Shown here: in pieces, positions 23,675 to 32,915 of the stretch
Layout of the letters: every line of letters begins with the position of its first letter
Position numbering within the stretch: the stretch's first letter is position 1
Source: Pseudomonas cichorii
GTDB taxonomy: Bacteria; Pseudomonadota; Gammaproteobacteria; Pseudomonadales; Pseudomonadaceae
Assembly (NCBI RefSeq): GCF_003700275.1
Contig: NZ_RBRE01000054.1
Coordinates: 1 to 47,679 of the forward strand
Direction of reading: 5' to 3'
DNA: 47,679 nt
The notes under the pieces: model-generated
Database searches by the model: none
What the model was told of the DNA's origin: nothing
Seen by the model: only the letters and a program-made list of their open reading frames with translations
Program-made: the position numbers and the translations under genes

Positions 23675-25753
23675 TCAGAAGTCCAGGGTAACGCCGGTAT
23701 ACAGCGCGCGGCCATCACCCGGCGAGTGCAGGGAGTCGACGGCACCGTCCGGGTCATACCAGACGTACTCGTAGTAGCGGTTGGTCAGGTTCTTGAGTTG
23801 CAGGTCGACACTCACCGATTCACTGACCTTCCAGGTCGCGCCCAGGTTCATCAGCACATAGCCGCCATAGGTGCCCTGAGTGTTTTCCCGCTCCAGATAG
23901 TAATTGGTCTGGCCATTCATCCAGGCGGTCAGTTGCAAGGCTGGCGTGGCCTGATAACTCATGCCGGCGTTGTACAAATGATGAGGCACATGGTCGATTT
24001 CCCGGCCCTTGCTGTTGGGCAGCGTTGCACTGGGTTCAAGGATCTTCGAGTACTGCCAGGAGTAAGCCATCCAGATCTCGGTGCGCTCGTTCGGATGCAG
24101 GTTCACTTGCAGGTCATAACCCCAGCGCCGGGTTTCACCGACGTTATCCGATTCGCCGCTCGGGTCATTGAGTCGGCGGCTGACTTCACCACTGGCTTCC
24201 TGCTGCCAATAGGCGACCCGGCCATCGACCCAGTCGGCGGGGGTGAACTTGATCCCGGTTTCCCAGCCTTCGTTGATCGAGGGGGCCAGGTCGGTATCCC
24301 GCGGCGGAATCTTGTAGGCCGCAGCACCCGTGCCGACCTGAAAGGTACGGCCCCAGTTGGCGTAGAAACTGGCCACATCCCAGGGCGAATACACCACGCT
24401 GAGTTTTGGCTGCTTGATCAGGCCATAGTCGTTGATGTCGTAATCCAGGCCGGTCATTTCATTGCTGAAATCGCCCTGGATCTTGTCGACCCGATAGGCC
24501 GGAACAATCTTCAACGACTCGAAAGGCTTGATCTCGGCCTGCACATAGGCGCCGTACGTATCGAAATCGAATTGCTGATCGCGAGTCTGGGCCTGACGTG
24601 CCCGGTTCAGGGTTCGATAGCGCTCGCTCTGGTTGTTCTGCTGCTGCATGTCGGCTCCGCCTTCCAGGGCGAAGTCATGTAGCCAACTGACTTCCGGGCG
24701 CCAGGTCAGAGAGGTGAGGGCGCCATACTGGGTTTCGTAGGTGTCCCGCTCCTGTTGTGAAGTGGTGCTCCAGTATTGGGTCCAGCGCCGGTCGTCGAAG
24801 GTGTTGACGTAGGTCTTCGCCGACCAGGCAAGGGTTTCGGCCAGATCGGTATCAAAGTGCAGGCTGAGCTGATTCATCCGCCGCGTGCCTTTGTCGGTGG
24901 CGTTGTAGCTATTGGTCATCTCGGGGTGATGACGGGCATTGTCTTCGCTCAGGTAACCCGGTTCCTGGGCTTCGGTTTCGTAATGGCGGGCAATCAGGCC
25001 GATGCGATAGCTTTCATCGTCTGGGGTATAGAACCATTTGCCGGACATCGAGAATTTCTCGGCATCGGAATGATCGCGATAACCGTCGGATTTCTGGTAG
25101 GCAAAGAAGTAGTTCTGGCTCCAGTTGCTGTTCTCGAAGCCTTTGGCCAGCTGGGTTTCCCGGGTATTGAAGCTGCCATAGCGAACCCGCGCCTTGGTGT
25201 AGTTGCCGCCGCTGCGGGTCAGCATGTTCACGTTGCCGGCGATGTTGTTCAGGCCGTAGCGTGCATCGCTGGTGCCGCGCACCACCTCGATGCTGTCCAG
25301 CTCCATGGGAAAGATCATGTCCATGAACGGCATGTTGCCGTCGTTGCTGTTGCTCGGGATGCCATCGATCAACAGCTTCACCGCATTGATTTCGCCTTCA
25401 CCGTTAAAGCCGCGAAAGGAAATCTTGCCGGAAGTGGTGCCCTGATTGAATTCGGTGAGCATCACGCCGGGAGTGCGGCTGAACAGCTCCCAGCTGTAGT
25501 TGACCGGCATCTTTTCGAGGATGTCGCCGCCGAGGATATCCACCGAGCTGAGCACGCTGCTGGTGCTCAACGGACCGCTGCTGGTGCCTTGAACCATTAC
25601 CGAACCGAGGGTCAGGGTCGAATCTTCAACCTGGCTGTCGGCCAGGGCTGCCGCCAGTGGCGTCAGGGCAAATATCCCGCAGCTCAGCGCCTGCCAGAAA
25701 CAACGGGACACGGGGATAGACATCGCACGTGGCAATGTAGAGAAAACAGGCAT
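23675..25753 (-). CDS. TonB-dependent outer-membrane receptor, downstream of DUF2946
   Basis: The 692-residue protein has a signal peptide ending near residue 39 (ALA before DSQVED), a TonB-box-like STLTLGSVMV stretch, a plug domain (LFSRTPGVMLTE; ISFRGFNGEGEINAVKLLIDGIP; LDSIEVVRGTSDARYG) and a 22-strand-type barrel ending in LYTGVTLDF with the terminal Phe needed for BAM insertion. It would import a metal chelate or other scarce solute using TonB energy. The DUF2946 gene 117 bases upstream on the same strand hints at copper or another metal. AGGAAG 8 bases before the ATG at 25753 decides this start over the ATG at 25792. No TonB/ExbB/ExbD or regulator genes are adjacent. Confidence 0.92.
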   Translation of the reverse strand: MPVFSTLPRAMSIPVSRCFWQALSCGIFALTPLAAALADSQVEDSTLTLGSVMVQGTSSGPLSTSSVLSSVDILGGDILEKMPVNYSWELFSRTPGVMLTEFNQGTTSGKISFRGFNGEGEINAVKLLIDGIPSNSNDGNMPFMDMIFPMELDSIEVVRGTSDARYGLNNIAGNVNMLTRSGGNYTKARVRYGSFNTRETQLAKGFENSNWSQNYFFAYQKSDGYRDHSDAEKFSMSGKWFYTPDDESYRIGLIARHYETEAQEPGYLSEDNARHHPEMTNSYNATDKGTRRMNQLSLHFDTDLAETLAWSAKTYVNTFDDRRWTQYWSTTSQQERDTYETQYGALTSLTWRPEVSWLHDFALEGGADMQQQNNQSERYRTLNRARQAQTRDQQFDFDTYGAYVQAEIKPFESLKIVPAYRVDKIQGDFSNEMTGLDYDINDYGLIKQPKLSVVYSPWDVASFYANWGRTFQVGTGAAAYKIPPRDTDLAPSINEGWETGIKFTPADWVDGRVAYWQQEASGEVSRRLNDPSGESDNVGETRRWGYDLQVNLHPNERTEIWMAYSWQYSKILEPSATLPNSKGREIDHVPHHLYNAGMSYQATPALQLTAWMNGQTNYYLERENTQGTYGGYVLMNLGATWKVSESVSVDLQLKNLTNRYYEYVWYDPDGAVDSLHSPGDGRALYTGVTLDF

Positions 25754-25791
25754 GACTGTTACTTCCTGATAACCAAGAAACTTCAAGGGCA

Positions 25792-25817
25792 TGGAATGGC
25801 CCGGTCAGGGCATTCCA
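25792..25817 (-). other. Hairpin in the DUF2946-TonB receptor spacer
   Basis: TGGAATG(G)CCC pairs with GGGCATTCCA over 10 bases with one bulged G and a 5-base loop. It lies in the 117-base gap between two same-strand genes, so it may be a processing or partial termination site that lowers receptor expression relative to DUF2946. Confidence 0.4.
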
Positions 25818-25870
25818 GTGCCAGGCAAGAAAAGCCGTACCGCGCCGGATTGGCGGGCAGGCAAGGGCGG

Positions 25871-26260
25871 TCAGGCGAAGGGTGAAGCGCGGGGTGTCAG
25901 ACTGGGCCAGCGGGCCCTGGGCAACAGCGTGGGGTGTTCGGGGTTGTCGAGTGCCGTATCAGGCGTGTAGCGGGGCAGAAAGTGCCGATAGTAGTCGGCA
26001 GGCAATGCGACCAGGCCGGCATGCCCACAGCAGCAGTCACCATGTTGCATGCTGGTTTTCGAGGGCGAGGGTTGCAGCGTATCGATCAGCTTCTTGAAGT
26101 CGGCCGGCATGACCATGGAGCCGCTGCCGCCACAGAACCCGCCCCACAGCAATAACTGCGCATCCGGCGTCTGCATGGCGCGGCTCATCGGCATGGCCAG
26201 CATGTTGAGCAACATGGCCAGGCAAGCGATCCAGGGACTGATGCGTTTCAGAGAAGCCAT
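25871..26260 (-). CDS. DUF2946 family protein
   Basis: The 129-residue protein has an N-terminal hydrophobic segment (ISPWIACLAMLLNMLAMPMSRA) that is probably a signal peptide. A mature part follows with FCGGSGS and HGDCCCGHAGL, a cluster of Cys and His that could bind metal. This arrangement is that of DUF2946 proteins, which commonly accompany TonB-dependent receptors in Pseudomonas. Their function is not established; copper or another metal is a plausible ligand. I start at the ATG at 26260; an in-frame TTG at 26272 has no better ribosome site. The TonB receptor follows on the same strand. Confidence 0.72.
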   Translation of the reverse strand: MASLKRISPWIACLAMLLNMLAMPMSRAMQTPDAQLLLWGGFCGGSGSMVMPADFKKLIDTLQPSPSKTSMQHGDCCCGHAGLVALPADYYRHFLPRYTPDTALDNPEHPTLLPRARWPSLTPRASPFA

Positions 26261-26563
26261 GAGTGGGCTCAAAGCAGGAAGGCCGGTATTTAGCCGTATT
26301 TGATCGGGGAATGTAAATGTTTCCGAGGAAGGAATCGCCGGTTACACAGGTTTGGCGGGTGCGACTATTTGTCATCCTGCGTCAGGTCAATCGTGCCGGA
26401 TTTAACCAATGGCTTGTCGAGTCGACGTGCGAGTACTTCTATACATATCTCCATTAGTTATTTATCGGCTGCTTTACAGTCCATTAGGCTATATGTCATT
26501 CCGTCTCGACTGCAGACGTTATGTATTGATCTGCCTTTTCTGACCTATTGCGTTGAGATCTCC

Positions 26564-28123
26564 ATGAACGTCCCCGTCACGCTCCGCCATGATGCCCTGG
26601 TCAGTGCCAGCGGGCTGGGCAAGTGGTTCGGCCCAAGCCATGTATTGCAGGACATTGACCTGCAGCTTTATCCCGGTGAAGTAACGGCGCTACTCGGTGC
26701 CAATGGCGCAGGCAAGTCGACGCTGGTCAAGATTCTTGCCGGCAGCCATGGCCATGATGCTGGCGAGCTGCTGGTCAAGGGCCGGGCGGTTCGTTTCGGG
26801 TCGCCTCATGAAGCGCGTCGAGCCGGTATCGTGGCGGTTCACCAGCACGTCGACGACGCGATAGTTCCGGGTTTCAGCGTGGCCGAGAATCTGCTTCTGG
26901 ACGAACTGTGCCAGCCGCGAGGTTCGATCTGGAGTCAGCGGCGGCAGTTGAATGAACGGGCCGCCCGAATTGCGGCAGGCCTGGAATTGCAATTGCCGCT
27001 GGAAGCCGCCATCGAAAGTCTCGGCACGGCGGAGCGGCAACTGGTGGTGCTGGCGCGTGCCCTGGCGCTCGATCCCAGGCTGTTGATTCTCGACGAACCG
27101 ACGGCATCGTTGTCGGCTGTCGAAGCCGAGCGCCTTTTCAAACTGATCGAGGTGCTGCGCGGGCGCGGAGTCGGCATTCTCTATATTTCCCATCGTTTAT
27201 CGGACCTGCAGCGCATTGCCGACCGCGCGGTTGTTCTGCGTGATGGGCGTTTGGCAGGCGAGTTCGCCGCGCCACTGGATCTTGTTGCTGCCGTGCGAGC
27301 GATGCTCGGTAGTGAACTTGCGCCTGTGGTTCACGAACCGGCCGGGCAGGGTGCCGAGGTATTGCGGGTGCGTGGCTGTCAGCTCAGCGACAGCAGCGCG
27401 GCTTTCGATCTGGATCTGCATGAAGGGCAAGTGGTCGTCATGACCGGCCTGCTGGGTGCTGGCAAGAGCGAGATCGCCGAACTGTTCTACGGCCTGCGCC
27501 AACCGGTTGCCGGTCTTGTCGAACTGGATGGCCGGCCATGGGCGCCTGTTTCACCACGTCAGGCGATCGCGGGCGGAGTGTTCATGGCCAGCGAGGATCG
27601 TGCAGGTGGTTCGCTGGTGCCCGGTTTCTCCCTGGCGCGAACCCTGACCCTGCCGTTTCTGCAGCGTTTCAGCCGGGGCGGCTTCATGCAGACCGTTGCC
27701 GAACGTGAAGCGGTGCAAGAGCAGGTACAGGCACTGGGCATCAAGTGCACAGGCATTGATGTGCCGATGGAGACGCTTTCCGGAGGCAATCAGCAGAAGG
27801 TGGTATTGGCCCGCTGGCTGTTGGGTAATGGCCGCCTGCTGATTCTCGACGAGCCATTCCAGGGCGTGGATATCCGCGCCCGCCGCGAAATCGGTGCCCG
27901 GATCCGGGCCAGTGCCGCCAGGCGAGCCACGCTGGTGATCTGCTCCGATCCCGATGAGGCACTGGAAATCGCCGACCGGATTCTGCTGGTCCGTGATGCC
28001 AGTGTGGTCGCTGATTATCTGTGTGCCGACCTGTCGCGCGAGCTGTTGGTCGCGCAACTGGCAGGCGTTGCATCGCCATCTCCAGCCAATTACCCGCAGC
28101 GCCAGGGAGCCACGCTTGTCTGA
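26564..28123 (+). CDS. Sugar-type ABC transporter ATPase (RbsA-like, two ABC domains)
   Basis: The 519-residue length and tandem ABC domains are those of the ribose/galactoside importer ATPases. Domain 1 has Walker A GANGAGKST (about 45-53), signature LGTAERQLVVLARAL and Walker B LLILDEPTAS. Domain 2 has the degenerate Walker A GLLGAGKSE, signature LSGGNQQKVVLARWL and Walker B LLILDEPFQGVD. It powers uptake through the permease encoded next, whose start overlaps its end by 8 bases. The frame is open upstream to 26300, but that part has no family resemblance and the ATG at 26564 begins exactly at the domain start. The second domain lacks the usual catalytic details of the first, as in RbsA. 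Confidence 0.92.
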   Translation: MNVPVTLRHDALVSASGLGKWFGPSHVLQDIDLQLYPGEVTALLGANGAGKSTLVKILAGSHGHDAGELLVKGRAVRFGSPHEARRAGIVAVHQHVDDAIVPGFSVAENLLLDELCQPRGSIWSQRRQLNERAARIAAGLELQLPLEAAIESLGTAERQLVVLARALALDPRLLILDEPTASLSAVEAERLFKLIEVLRGRGVGILYISHRLSDLQRIADRAVVLRDGRLAGEFAAPLDLVAAVRAMLGSELAPVVHEPAGQGAEVLRVRGCQLSDSSAAFDLDLHEGQVVVMTGLLGAGKSEIAELFYGLRQPVAGLVELDGRPWAPVSPRQAIAGGVFMASEDRAGGSLVPGFSLARTLTLPFLQRFSRGGFMQTVAEREAVQEQVQALGIKCTGIDVPMETLSGGNQQKVVLARWLLGNGRLLILDEPFQGVDIRARREIGARIRASAARRATLVICSDPDEALEIADRILLVRDASVVADYLCADLSRELLVAQLAGVASPSPANYPQRQGATLV

Positions 28124-29135
28124 ATCGACTTCTTCAAACTTCATGAAGCCATGGGATGCATTGCTGAGCTTCGCTGTTCACTACGGTCTGTTGCTGCTCC
28201 TGGCTTTGGTGGTGGTGCTGTTTTCCGTGCTGGAGCCTGCATTTCTGCGGGTCGGTAACCTGTTCATCATTCTGCAATCGGTTTCGATTGTTGCGCTGCT
28301 GGCCCTTGGCGTGACCCTGAGCATGTCGGTGGGCGGGCTCGACCTGTCTATCGGTGCCGTGGCGGCCATGAGCCTGATGTGCGCCAGTTACGTGATGGTG
28401 GTTCTGGACTGGGGGCCGTTACCGGCGATTGTCATCAGTCTGGCCTGCGGTGCTCTGGTGGGACTGCTCAACGGGTTTCTGATCGTGCGCATGGGCATAC
28501 CGGACATTCTTGCGACCCTGGGCAGCATGTTCCTGATTATCGGTTTGCAACTGATTCCCACTGGCGGCCGTTCGATTGCGGTCGGCATGACCCTGCCCAA
28601 CGGCGACGAAGCGTCCGGCAGTTTCAGTGCTGCGTTCCTGGCGTTGGGGCGGGCGCGGTTGTGGGACACGGTGCCGGTTCCGGTGCTGGTCATGCTGCTG
28701 GTCGCCTTGCTGGTCTGGGGCTTTCTTGAACTGACCCGCTTTGGCCGGGTGTTCTATGCCATCGGTGGCAACGAGCGGGCAGCCCGGCTGGCCGGTGCTG
28801 CCGTGGAAAAATACAAGCTGCTGGCTTACGTGCTCTCGGCCTTGCTCGCATCCCTTGGCGGTCTGTTACTGGCCGCCCGGCTGGGGCGTGGCGATGTCAG
28901 CTCCGGCAATGGCCTGGTGCTGGATGCGCTGGGCGCGGCACTGATTGGTTTCGCAGTGCTCGGGGCCCGCAAACCCAATGCCTTTGGCACGCTGGTCGGG
29001 GCGTTGCTGGTGGCAACCCTGCTCAACGGTCTGACCATGCTCAATGCGCCTTACTACACCCAGGATTTCGTCAAGGGCGCGGTACTGGTCCTGGCGCTGA
29101 TGTTCACATTCGGCCTCGCGCAACGGGCGCGCTGA
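28116..29135 (+). CDS. Sugar-type ABC transporter permease (RbsC-like)
   Basis: The 339-residue inner-membrane protein has 8-10 hydrophobic segments and family motifs LSMSVGGLDLSIGAVAAMS (the GGIDLS signature of ribose permeases) and YAIGGNERAARLAGAAVEKYK, the cytoplasmic coupling loop. The translation start is a TTG at 28116 preceded by AGGGAG 6 bases upstream, overlapping the ATPase stop (28121-28123). The later ATG at 28143 has no ribosome site. It would form the homodimeric channel of the importer; the substrate is unknown. The binding protein gene follows after 27 bases. Confidence 0.9.
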   Translation: MSESTSSNFMKPWDALLSFAVHYGLLLLLALVVVLFSVLEPAFLRVGNLFIILQSVSIVALLALGVTLSMSVGGLDLSIGAVAAMSLMCASYVMVVLDWGPLPAIVISLACGALVGLLNGFLIVRMGIPDILATLGSMFLIIGLQLIPTGGRSIAVGMTLPNGDEASGSFSAAFLALGRARLWDTVPVPVLVMLLVALLVWGFLELTRFGRVFYAIGGNERAARLAGAAVEKYKLLAYVLSALLASLGGLLLAARLGRGDVSSGNGLVLDALGAALIGFAVLGARKPNAFGTLVGALLVATLLNGLTMLNAPYYTQDFVKGAVLVLALMFTFGLAQRAR

Positions 29136-29162
29136 GCCATCCTGTCAGAGAAGGAATACTCG

Positions 29163-30209
29163 ATGCATCGATTCATTACTCGTGGCCTGCTCGCGGCAAC
29201 GCTGGTCGTTTCCCTGGTCAGCGGTGCCAGTGCTGACGGGATCGCCGGGGCTCCGGCGCCATTCGACAAGGGCGGGGTCAATATCGCACTGGTGGGCTAT
29301 CTGTTCTCGGGCGATTTCCCCGAGGCTTACCTGCGCGGCGTTGAAAAACAATCCAGGGCACTGGGTGTCAATCTGCGCCTGTTCGACGCGCGACAGCAGG
29401 CGGCGGCGCAACGGGAGATGCTGGAGCAGGCTATCGACCTCGGTGTCGACGGCATCATTGTGCAACTGGGCCTGGCGGAAACCCTCAAGGACACCGTAGC
29501 CAAGGCAGTTGCCAAAGGCATCAAGGTCGTTACCTTCGACATCGACCTGGGGAACCCGCAAGTCACCCGTATCGAGCAGGATCACCATCAACTGGCGCGC
29601 CTGGCCCTGGGGCAGGCGCTCAAGGATAACGGCAACGCTTTTCAGGCCGGTTATGTGTTCATCGGCGGCTTTACGCCCATGGAGCGCCGCGATGAAGTCT
29701 GGCGGGAGGTCAAGGCAGCCAATCCCGGCATTATCGAGAAAGCACGCTTCGGCACACTCAATCCGCCGATTGCCAACTCGGTTGCGGATCAGGCCAGTGC
29801 CGTACTGCGCGCCAATCCTGGTTTGCAGGTGATCTTCGCGCCTTTCGACGAGTTCGCCAAAGGCGCCAAGATTGCGGTCGATGAAGCCGGTCTTGGCAAG
29901 CAGATCAAGATCTACAGTGCCGATATTTCCACTGCAGATATCCAGATCATGAAAGAGCCCGACAGCGCCTGGGTTGCCACTGCAGCAGTCAACCCGGAAG
30001 TGGCGGGGGCCATCAGTGTACGCAGTCTGGCCATGCGCATTGCCGGTGAAGATCCGGGAGCACAGGTGCTGGTGCCACCCACATTGATTACCCGCCAGCA
30101 GTTGCTGGATCTGGATGTAAGGAATGTGCGAGACCTGGCCAAAAAAGTCCCGGCGTTTGGTGAGGCAGCAGGAGTTGCCCGTTCGCCATGGATTCCGTTG
30201 GCCAAATAA
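29163..30209 (+). CDS. Sugar-type periplasmic binding protein (Peripla_BP_4)
   Basis: The 348-residue protein begins with a signal peptide (MHRFITRGLLAATLVVSLVSGASA, cut before DGI). The fold signals are VNIALVGYLFSGDFPEAYLRGVEKQSRALGV, AIDLGVDGIIVQLG, KGIKVVTFDIDL and the later VADQASAVLRANPGLQVIFAPFDEFAKGA, typical of the ribose/galactose binding cluster. It delivers substrate to the RbsC-like permease. It ends with a REP-like element, after which a TonB receptor gene follows. Ligand identity cannot be read; the family binds pentoses, hexoses, autoinducer-2 and nucleoside-like compounds. GAAGGAAT lies before the ATG. Confidence 0.92.
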   Translation: MHRFITRGLLAATLVVSLVSGASADGIAGAPAPFDKGGVNIALVGYLFSGDFPEAYLRGVEKQSRALGVNLRLFDARQQAAAQREMLEQAIDLGVDGIIVQLGLAETLKDTVAKAVAKGIKVVTFDIDLGNPQVTRIEQDHHQLARLALGQALKDNGNAFQAGYVFIGGFTPMERRDEVWREVKAANPGIIEKARFGTLNPPIANSVADQASAVLRANPGLQVIFAPFDEFAKGAKIAVDEAGLGKQIKIYSADISTADIQIMKEPDSAWVATAAVNPEVAGAISVRSLAMRIAGEDPGAQVLVPPTLITRQQLLDLDVRNVRDLAKKVPAFGEAAGVARSPWIPLAK

Positions 30210-30523
30210 AATGAATGTCTTTCGCGAATGAATTCGTTCCTCTGCAGGCGCGGATTTATCCGCGAAAAGCCAATGTAACTGTTGCCTGCCCAACAACTAA
30301 TGTTGCACGGGGAACAGTGTTTAATGCCGATATAACCTAAGTATTATTGGTTCTTTGGCATTGAGTGTCGCCTCGTCTAATGTCCTGTCTTCAAAGAGAT
30401 TTTGACTCTTTTTGTCTTTTTGCATTGATCTCGCTACTTGCCCGGATTTGAAAAACTACAGCAGAAAACCGCCGCGACTTTTGATTGTCGGCAGGTATTT
30501 CTGCGCCGCAAAGGAGCTGTTCC
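30210..30523. other. Intergenic region, 314 bp, between binding protein and TonB receptor
   Basis: The first 60 bases are a degenerate REP palindrome. The remainder is AT-richer and must hold a promoter or leader of the TonB receptor. I do not see a clear -35/-10 pair, a Fur-like 19-base dyad or a coding frame. The imperfect dyad AACC-N11-GGTT near 30335 is weak. Confidence 0.45.
30221..30267. repeat. REP-like palindrome, degenerate
   Basis: TTCGCGAATGAATTCG and CGCGGATTTATCCGCGAA are related inverted arms with a 12-base centre. It is the same family as 22587-22639 with several mismatches, immediately after the binding protein stop. Confidence 0.65.
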
Positions 30524-32911
30524 ATGTATTACCGCTCACGGTCACTGCTGGCTGCCGCTGTAATGGCGGCAATGACTCAACTTCCCGCGCAAGCCGAAGA
30601 AACTTCCCTGAACAACGATGAAGATCCACGTCTCGACGCTGTCGTGGTGACCGGAACCCGGGGCAAGGCGCGTACCGTGCTGGATTCGCCGGTGCCGGTG
30701 GACGTCCTGACCGCAGAAGACCTCAAGTCTGCCGGTGCCAGCGGCGGCGAACTGGGTCAGGCATTGCAGACCCTGCTGCCATCGTTCAGTTTTCCACGCC
30801 AGTCCAACTCCGGTGGTGCCGATCACGTGCGAGCCGCGCAACTGCGGGGCATGAGTCCCGATCAGGTATTGGTGCTGGTCAACGGCAAGCGCCGGCATAC
30901 CTCGGCGCTGGTCAATGACTCATCGAAGATTGGCCGTGGAACCGCACCGGTGGATTTCAACTCGATCCCCATCAGTGCGATCAAACGCATCGAAGTACTG
31001 CGCGACGGGGCTGGTGCGCAATATGGCTCCGACGCCATTGCCGGAGTGATCAATATCATCCTCGACGACGCGCCGGAGGGCGGTGAAGTTTCGAGCACAT
31101 ATGGTGCTTACCACACGCATCAGGACGCCATCGGCAAGACCTCCACGGACGGTCGCAACACGCAGACTACCGCCGAGATCGGCACGCGCCTGGGCGAAGA
31201 GGGTGGTTTCATTCGCGGTGGCACCGAGTACAAGGATCGCGATCCTACCAACCGCTCCGGTTTTGACGGTTTTGCCGATACGCCGGGCCAGCGCAACTAC
31301 ATCATGGGTGATGGGGTAGCGCGAGACGTCAATGCCTGGTTCAACAGTGAGCTGCCTGTGGGCAATGGCAAGGCCTATTCGTTTGGCACCTATAACGAGC
31401 GACACACCACCGGTGCCGAGTTCTATCGCTATCCGAGCGAACAGCCGCAGTTCTACCCCAACGGCTTTCTGCCGCAATCCCTGGGCGATAACAAGGATCT
31501 GTCGGCCACCGTCGGCTTCAAGGGCCTGATCGGCGAGCAGTGGGACTTCGACAGCAGCCTTACTCATGGCCGCAACCACTTTGAGTCGGCCACCCAGCGT
31601 ACCCTCAACGTTGCTCTCGGTGCTGACTCGCCGACACGTTTCGACACTGGCGAGTACGAGCTGCGCCAGACCACCGCCAACCTGGATTTCACCCGGGAAC
31701 TGCGCCTGGCAGGGCGCCCGTTCGTACTGGCGTTGGGCGGTGAATACCGCTACGAAAACTACCTGACCTACGCGGGCGACGAGGCTTCGTACTTCGGGAC
31801 CGGTGCCGATGGTGCCAACGGCCTGCGTCCGAGCGAAGAGGTGGATCTGGATCGCAACGTCTTCGGCACTTATGCCGAATTGTCCGGCGACCTGACCGAC
31901 CGGCTGTTTGTCGGTGCGGCGACGCGCTGGGAGCGTTATGACGATGCCGGCAGCAAACTTACCGGCAAGCTGAGCGGCCGCTATCGGTTGACCGATAAAC
32001 TGGCCTTGCGTGGCGCAATATCGAACAACTTCCGCGCGCCGTCGCTGGCGCAGATAGGCTTTCAGAACACCACCAGCAACTTCGGCACGGGCGGCACGCT
32101 CACCGATATCCGCGTATTGTCGGTCAACGATCCGATTGCCCGCGCCCTGGGCGCCGAGGACCTGAAACCGGAAACCTCGAAGAACTTCAGCCTTGGCCTG
32201 ACAGCGCAGTTGAGTGAGCGCTTCGATGCGTCCCTGGATGTGTTCCGGATTGACGTCAAGGACCGCATTACCCTGTCGCAACGCATCGGCAGCGATGCGC
32301 TGGAGCAGTATGTCAACGACAACCTCGGTGTCGCCGGGGTCCATGACGTGAACTTCTTCACCAACGCCGCCGACACCCGTACCGATGGTGCAGAACTGGT
32401 CCTCAACTATCGCCAGCCGTTTCTCGACGGGCAACTGGGCCTGACCACGGCCTATACCTGGAACCACAGCAAAGTCACCAAGACCAGGGGCACGCCGTCA
32501 CAGCTCGGTAATCTGGGGATCGGCAGCGATGCACTGGTGGGTGTGGAAGAGCGCAACACCCTGACCGATGCAACGCCCAGGGACCGCTTCGTATTTTCTG
32601 CCAACTGGGCCAGCCAGCACTGGGGCTTGCTCGGTCGTCTGACCCGGCAAGGCAAGACCACTCGGGTCTTCGATTTTGGCGACTCCCAGCCTGAGCAGAC
32701 CTATAACGCGGTCTGGCAACTGGATGCCGAAGTGCAATACAAATTCACACCCCGCTTCGATATTGCCCTGGGCGGCAACAACCTGACTGACAATTATCCG
32801 GAGCGCTCCAGTTCCGAGATCAACTATGGGGGCAACCTGCCGTATGACGTCCTGTCCCCGATTGGCACCAATGGTGCCTATTACTACGCTCGTGTGACCT
32901 ACGGGTTCTGA
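30524..32911 (+). CDS. TonB-dependent receptor linked to the sugar-type ABC importer
   Basis: The 795-residue protein has a signal peptide (MYYRSRSLLAAAVMAAMTQLPAQA) and a mature start with LDAVVVTGTRGKART, a TonB-box/plug entry. The plug contains HVRAAQLRGMSPDQVLVLVNGKRRHTS and ISAIKRIEVLRDGAGAQYGSDAIAGVINI, and a long beta-barrel ends in YYYARVTYGF with terminal Phe. A perfect AAAGGAG lies 7 bases before the ATG at 30524. It is oriented with the ABC importer genes and starts 314 bases after them, so outer- and inner-membrane uptake of the same compound is plausible. It is larger than siderophore receptors without extra N-terminal signalling domain. Confidence 0.92.
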   Translation: MYYRSRSLLAAAVMAAMTQLPAQAEETSLNNDEDPRLDAVVVTGTRGKARTVLDSPVPVDVLTAEDLKSAGASGGELGQALQTLLPSFSFPRQSNSGGADHVRAAQLRGMSPDQVLVLVNGKRRHTSALVNDSSKIGRGTAPVDFNSIPISAIKRIEVLRDGAGAQYGSDAIAGVINIILDDAPEGGEVSSTYGAYHTHQDAIGKTSTDGRNTQTTAEIGTRLGEEGGFIRGGTEYKDRDPTNRSGFDGFADTPGQRNYIMGDGVARDVNAWFNSELPVGNGKAYSFGTYNERHTTGAEFYRYPSEQPQFYPNGFLPQSLGDNKDLSATVGFKGLIGEQWDFDSSLTHGRNHFESATQRTLNVALGADSPTRFDTGEYELRQTTANLDFTRELRLAGRPFVLALGGEYRYENYLTYAGDEASYFGTGADGANGLRPSEEVDLDRNVFGTYAELSGDLTDRLFVGAATRWERYDDAGSKLTGKLSGRYRLTDKLALRGAISNNFRAPSLAQIGFQNTTSNFGTGGTLTDIRVLSVNDPIARALGAEDLKPETSKNFSLGLTAQLSERFDASLDVFRIDVKDRITLSQRIGSDALEQYVNDNLGVAGVHDVNFFTNAADTRTDGAELVLNYRQPFLDGQLGLTTAYTWNHSKVTKTRGTPSQLGNLGIGSDALVGVEERNTLTDATPRDRFVFSANWASQHWGLLGRLTRQGKTTRVFDFGDSQPEQTYNAVWQLDAEVQYKFTPRFDIALGGNNLTDNYPERSSSEINYGGNLPYDVLSPIGTNGAYYYARVTYGF

Positions 32912-32915
32912 GTAT

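Noticed and set aside
24776..25885. 369-residue open frame antisense to the first TonB receptor
   Set aside because: Same reasoning; composition and lack of start signal mark it as a shadow.
26277..26563. Possible Fur or Zur box upstream of DUF2946 and the sugar ABC genes
   Set aside because: I looked for a GATAATGATAATC-like or GTTATAGTATAAC-like dyad and found only weak AT-rich stretches.
30300..30340. Possible sigma-70 promoter TTGCAC ... TATAAC before the second TonB receptor
   Set aside because: The spacing between hexamers is about 22 bases, too long for a normal promoter.
30920..32467. 515-residue open frame antisense to the TonB receptor
   Set aside because: Shadow frame without ribosome site or recognisable domain, opposite a complete receptor.
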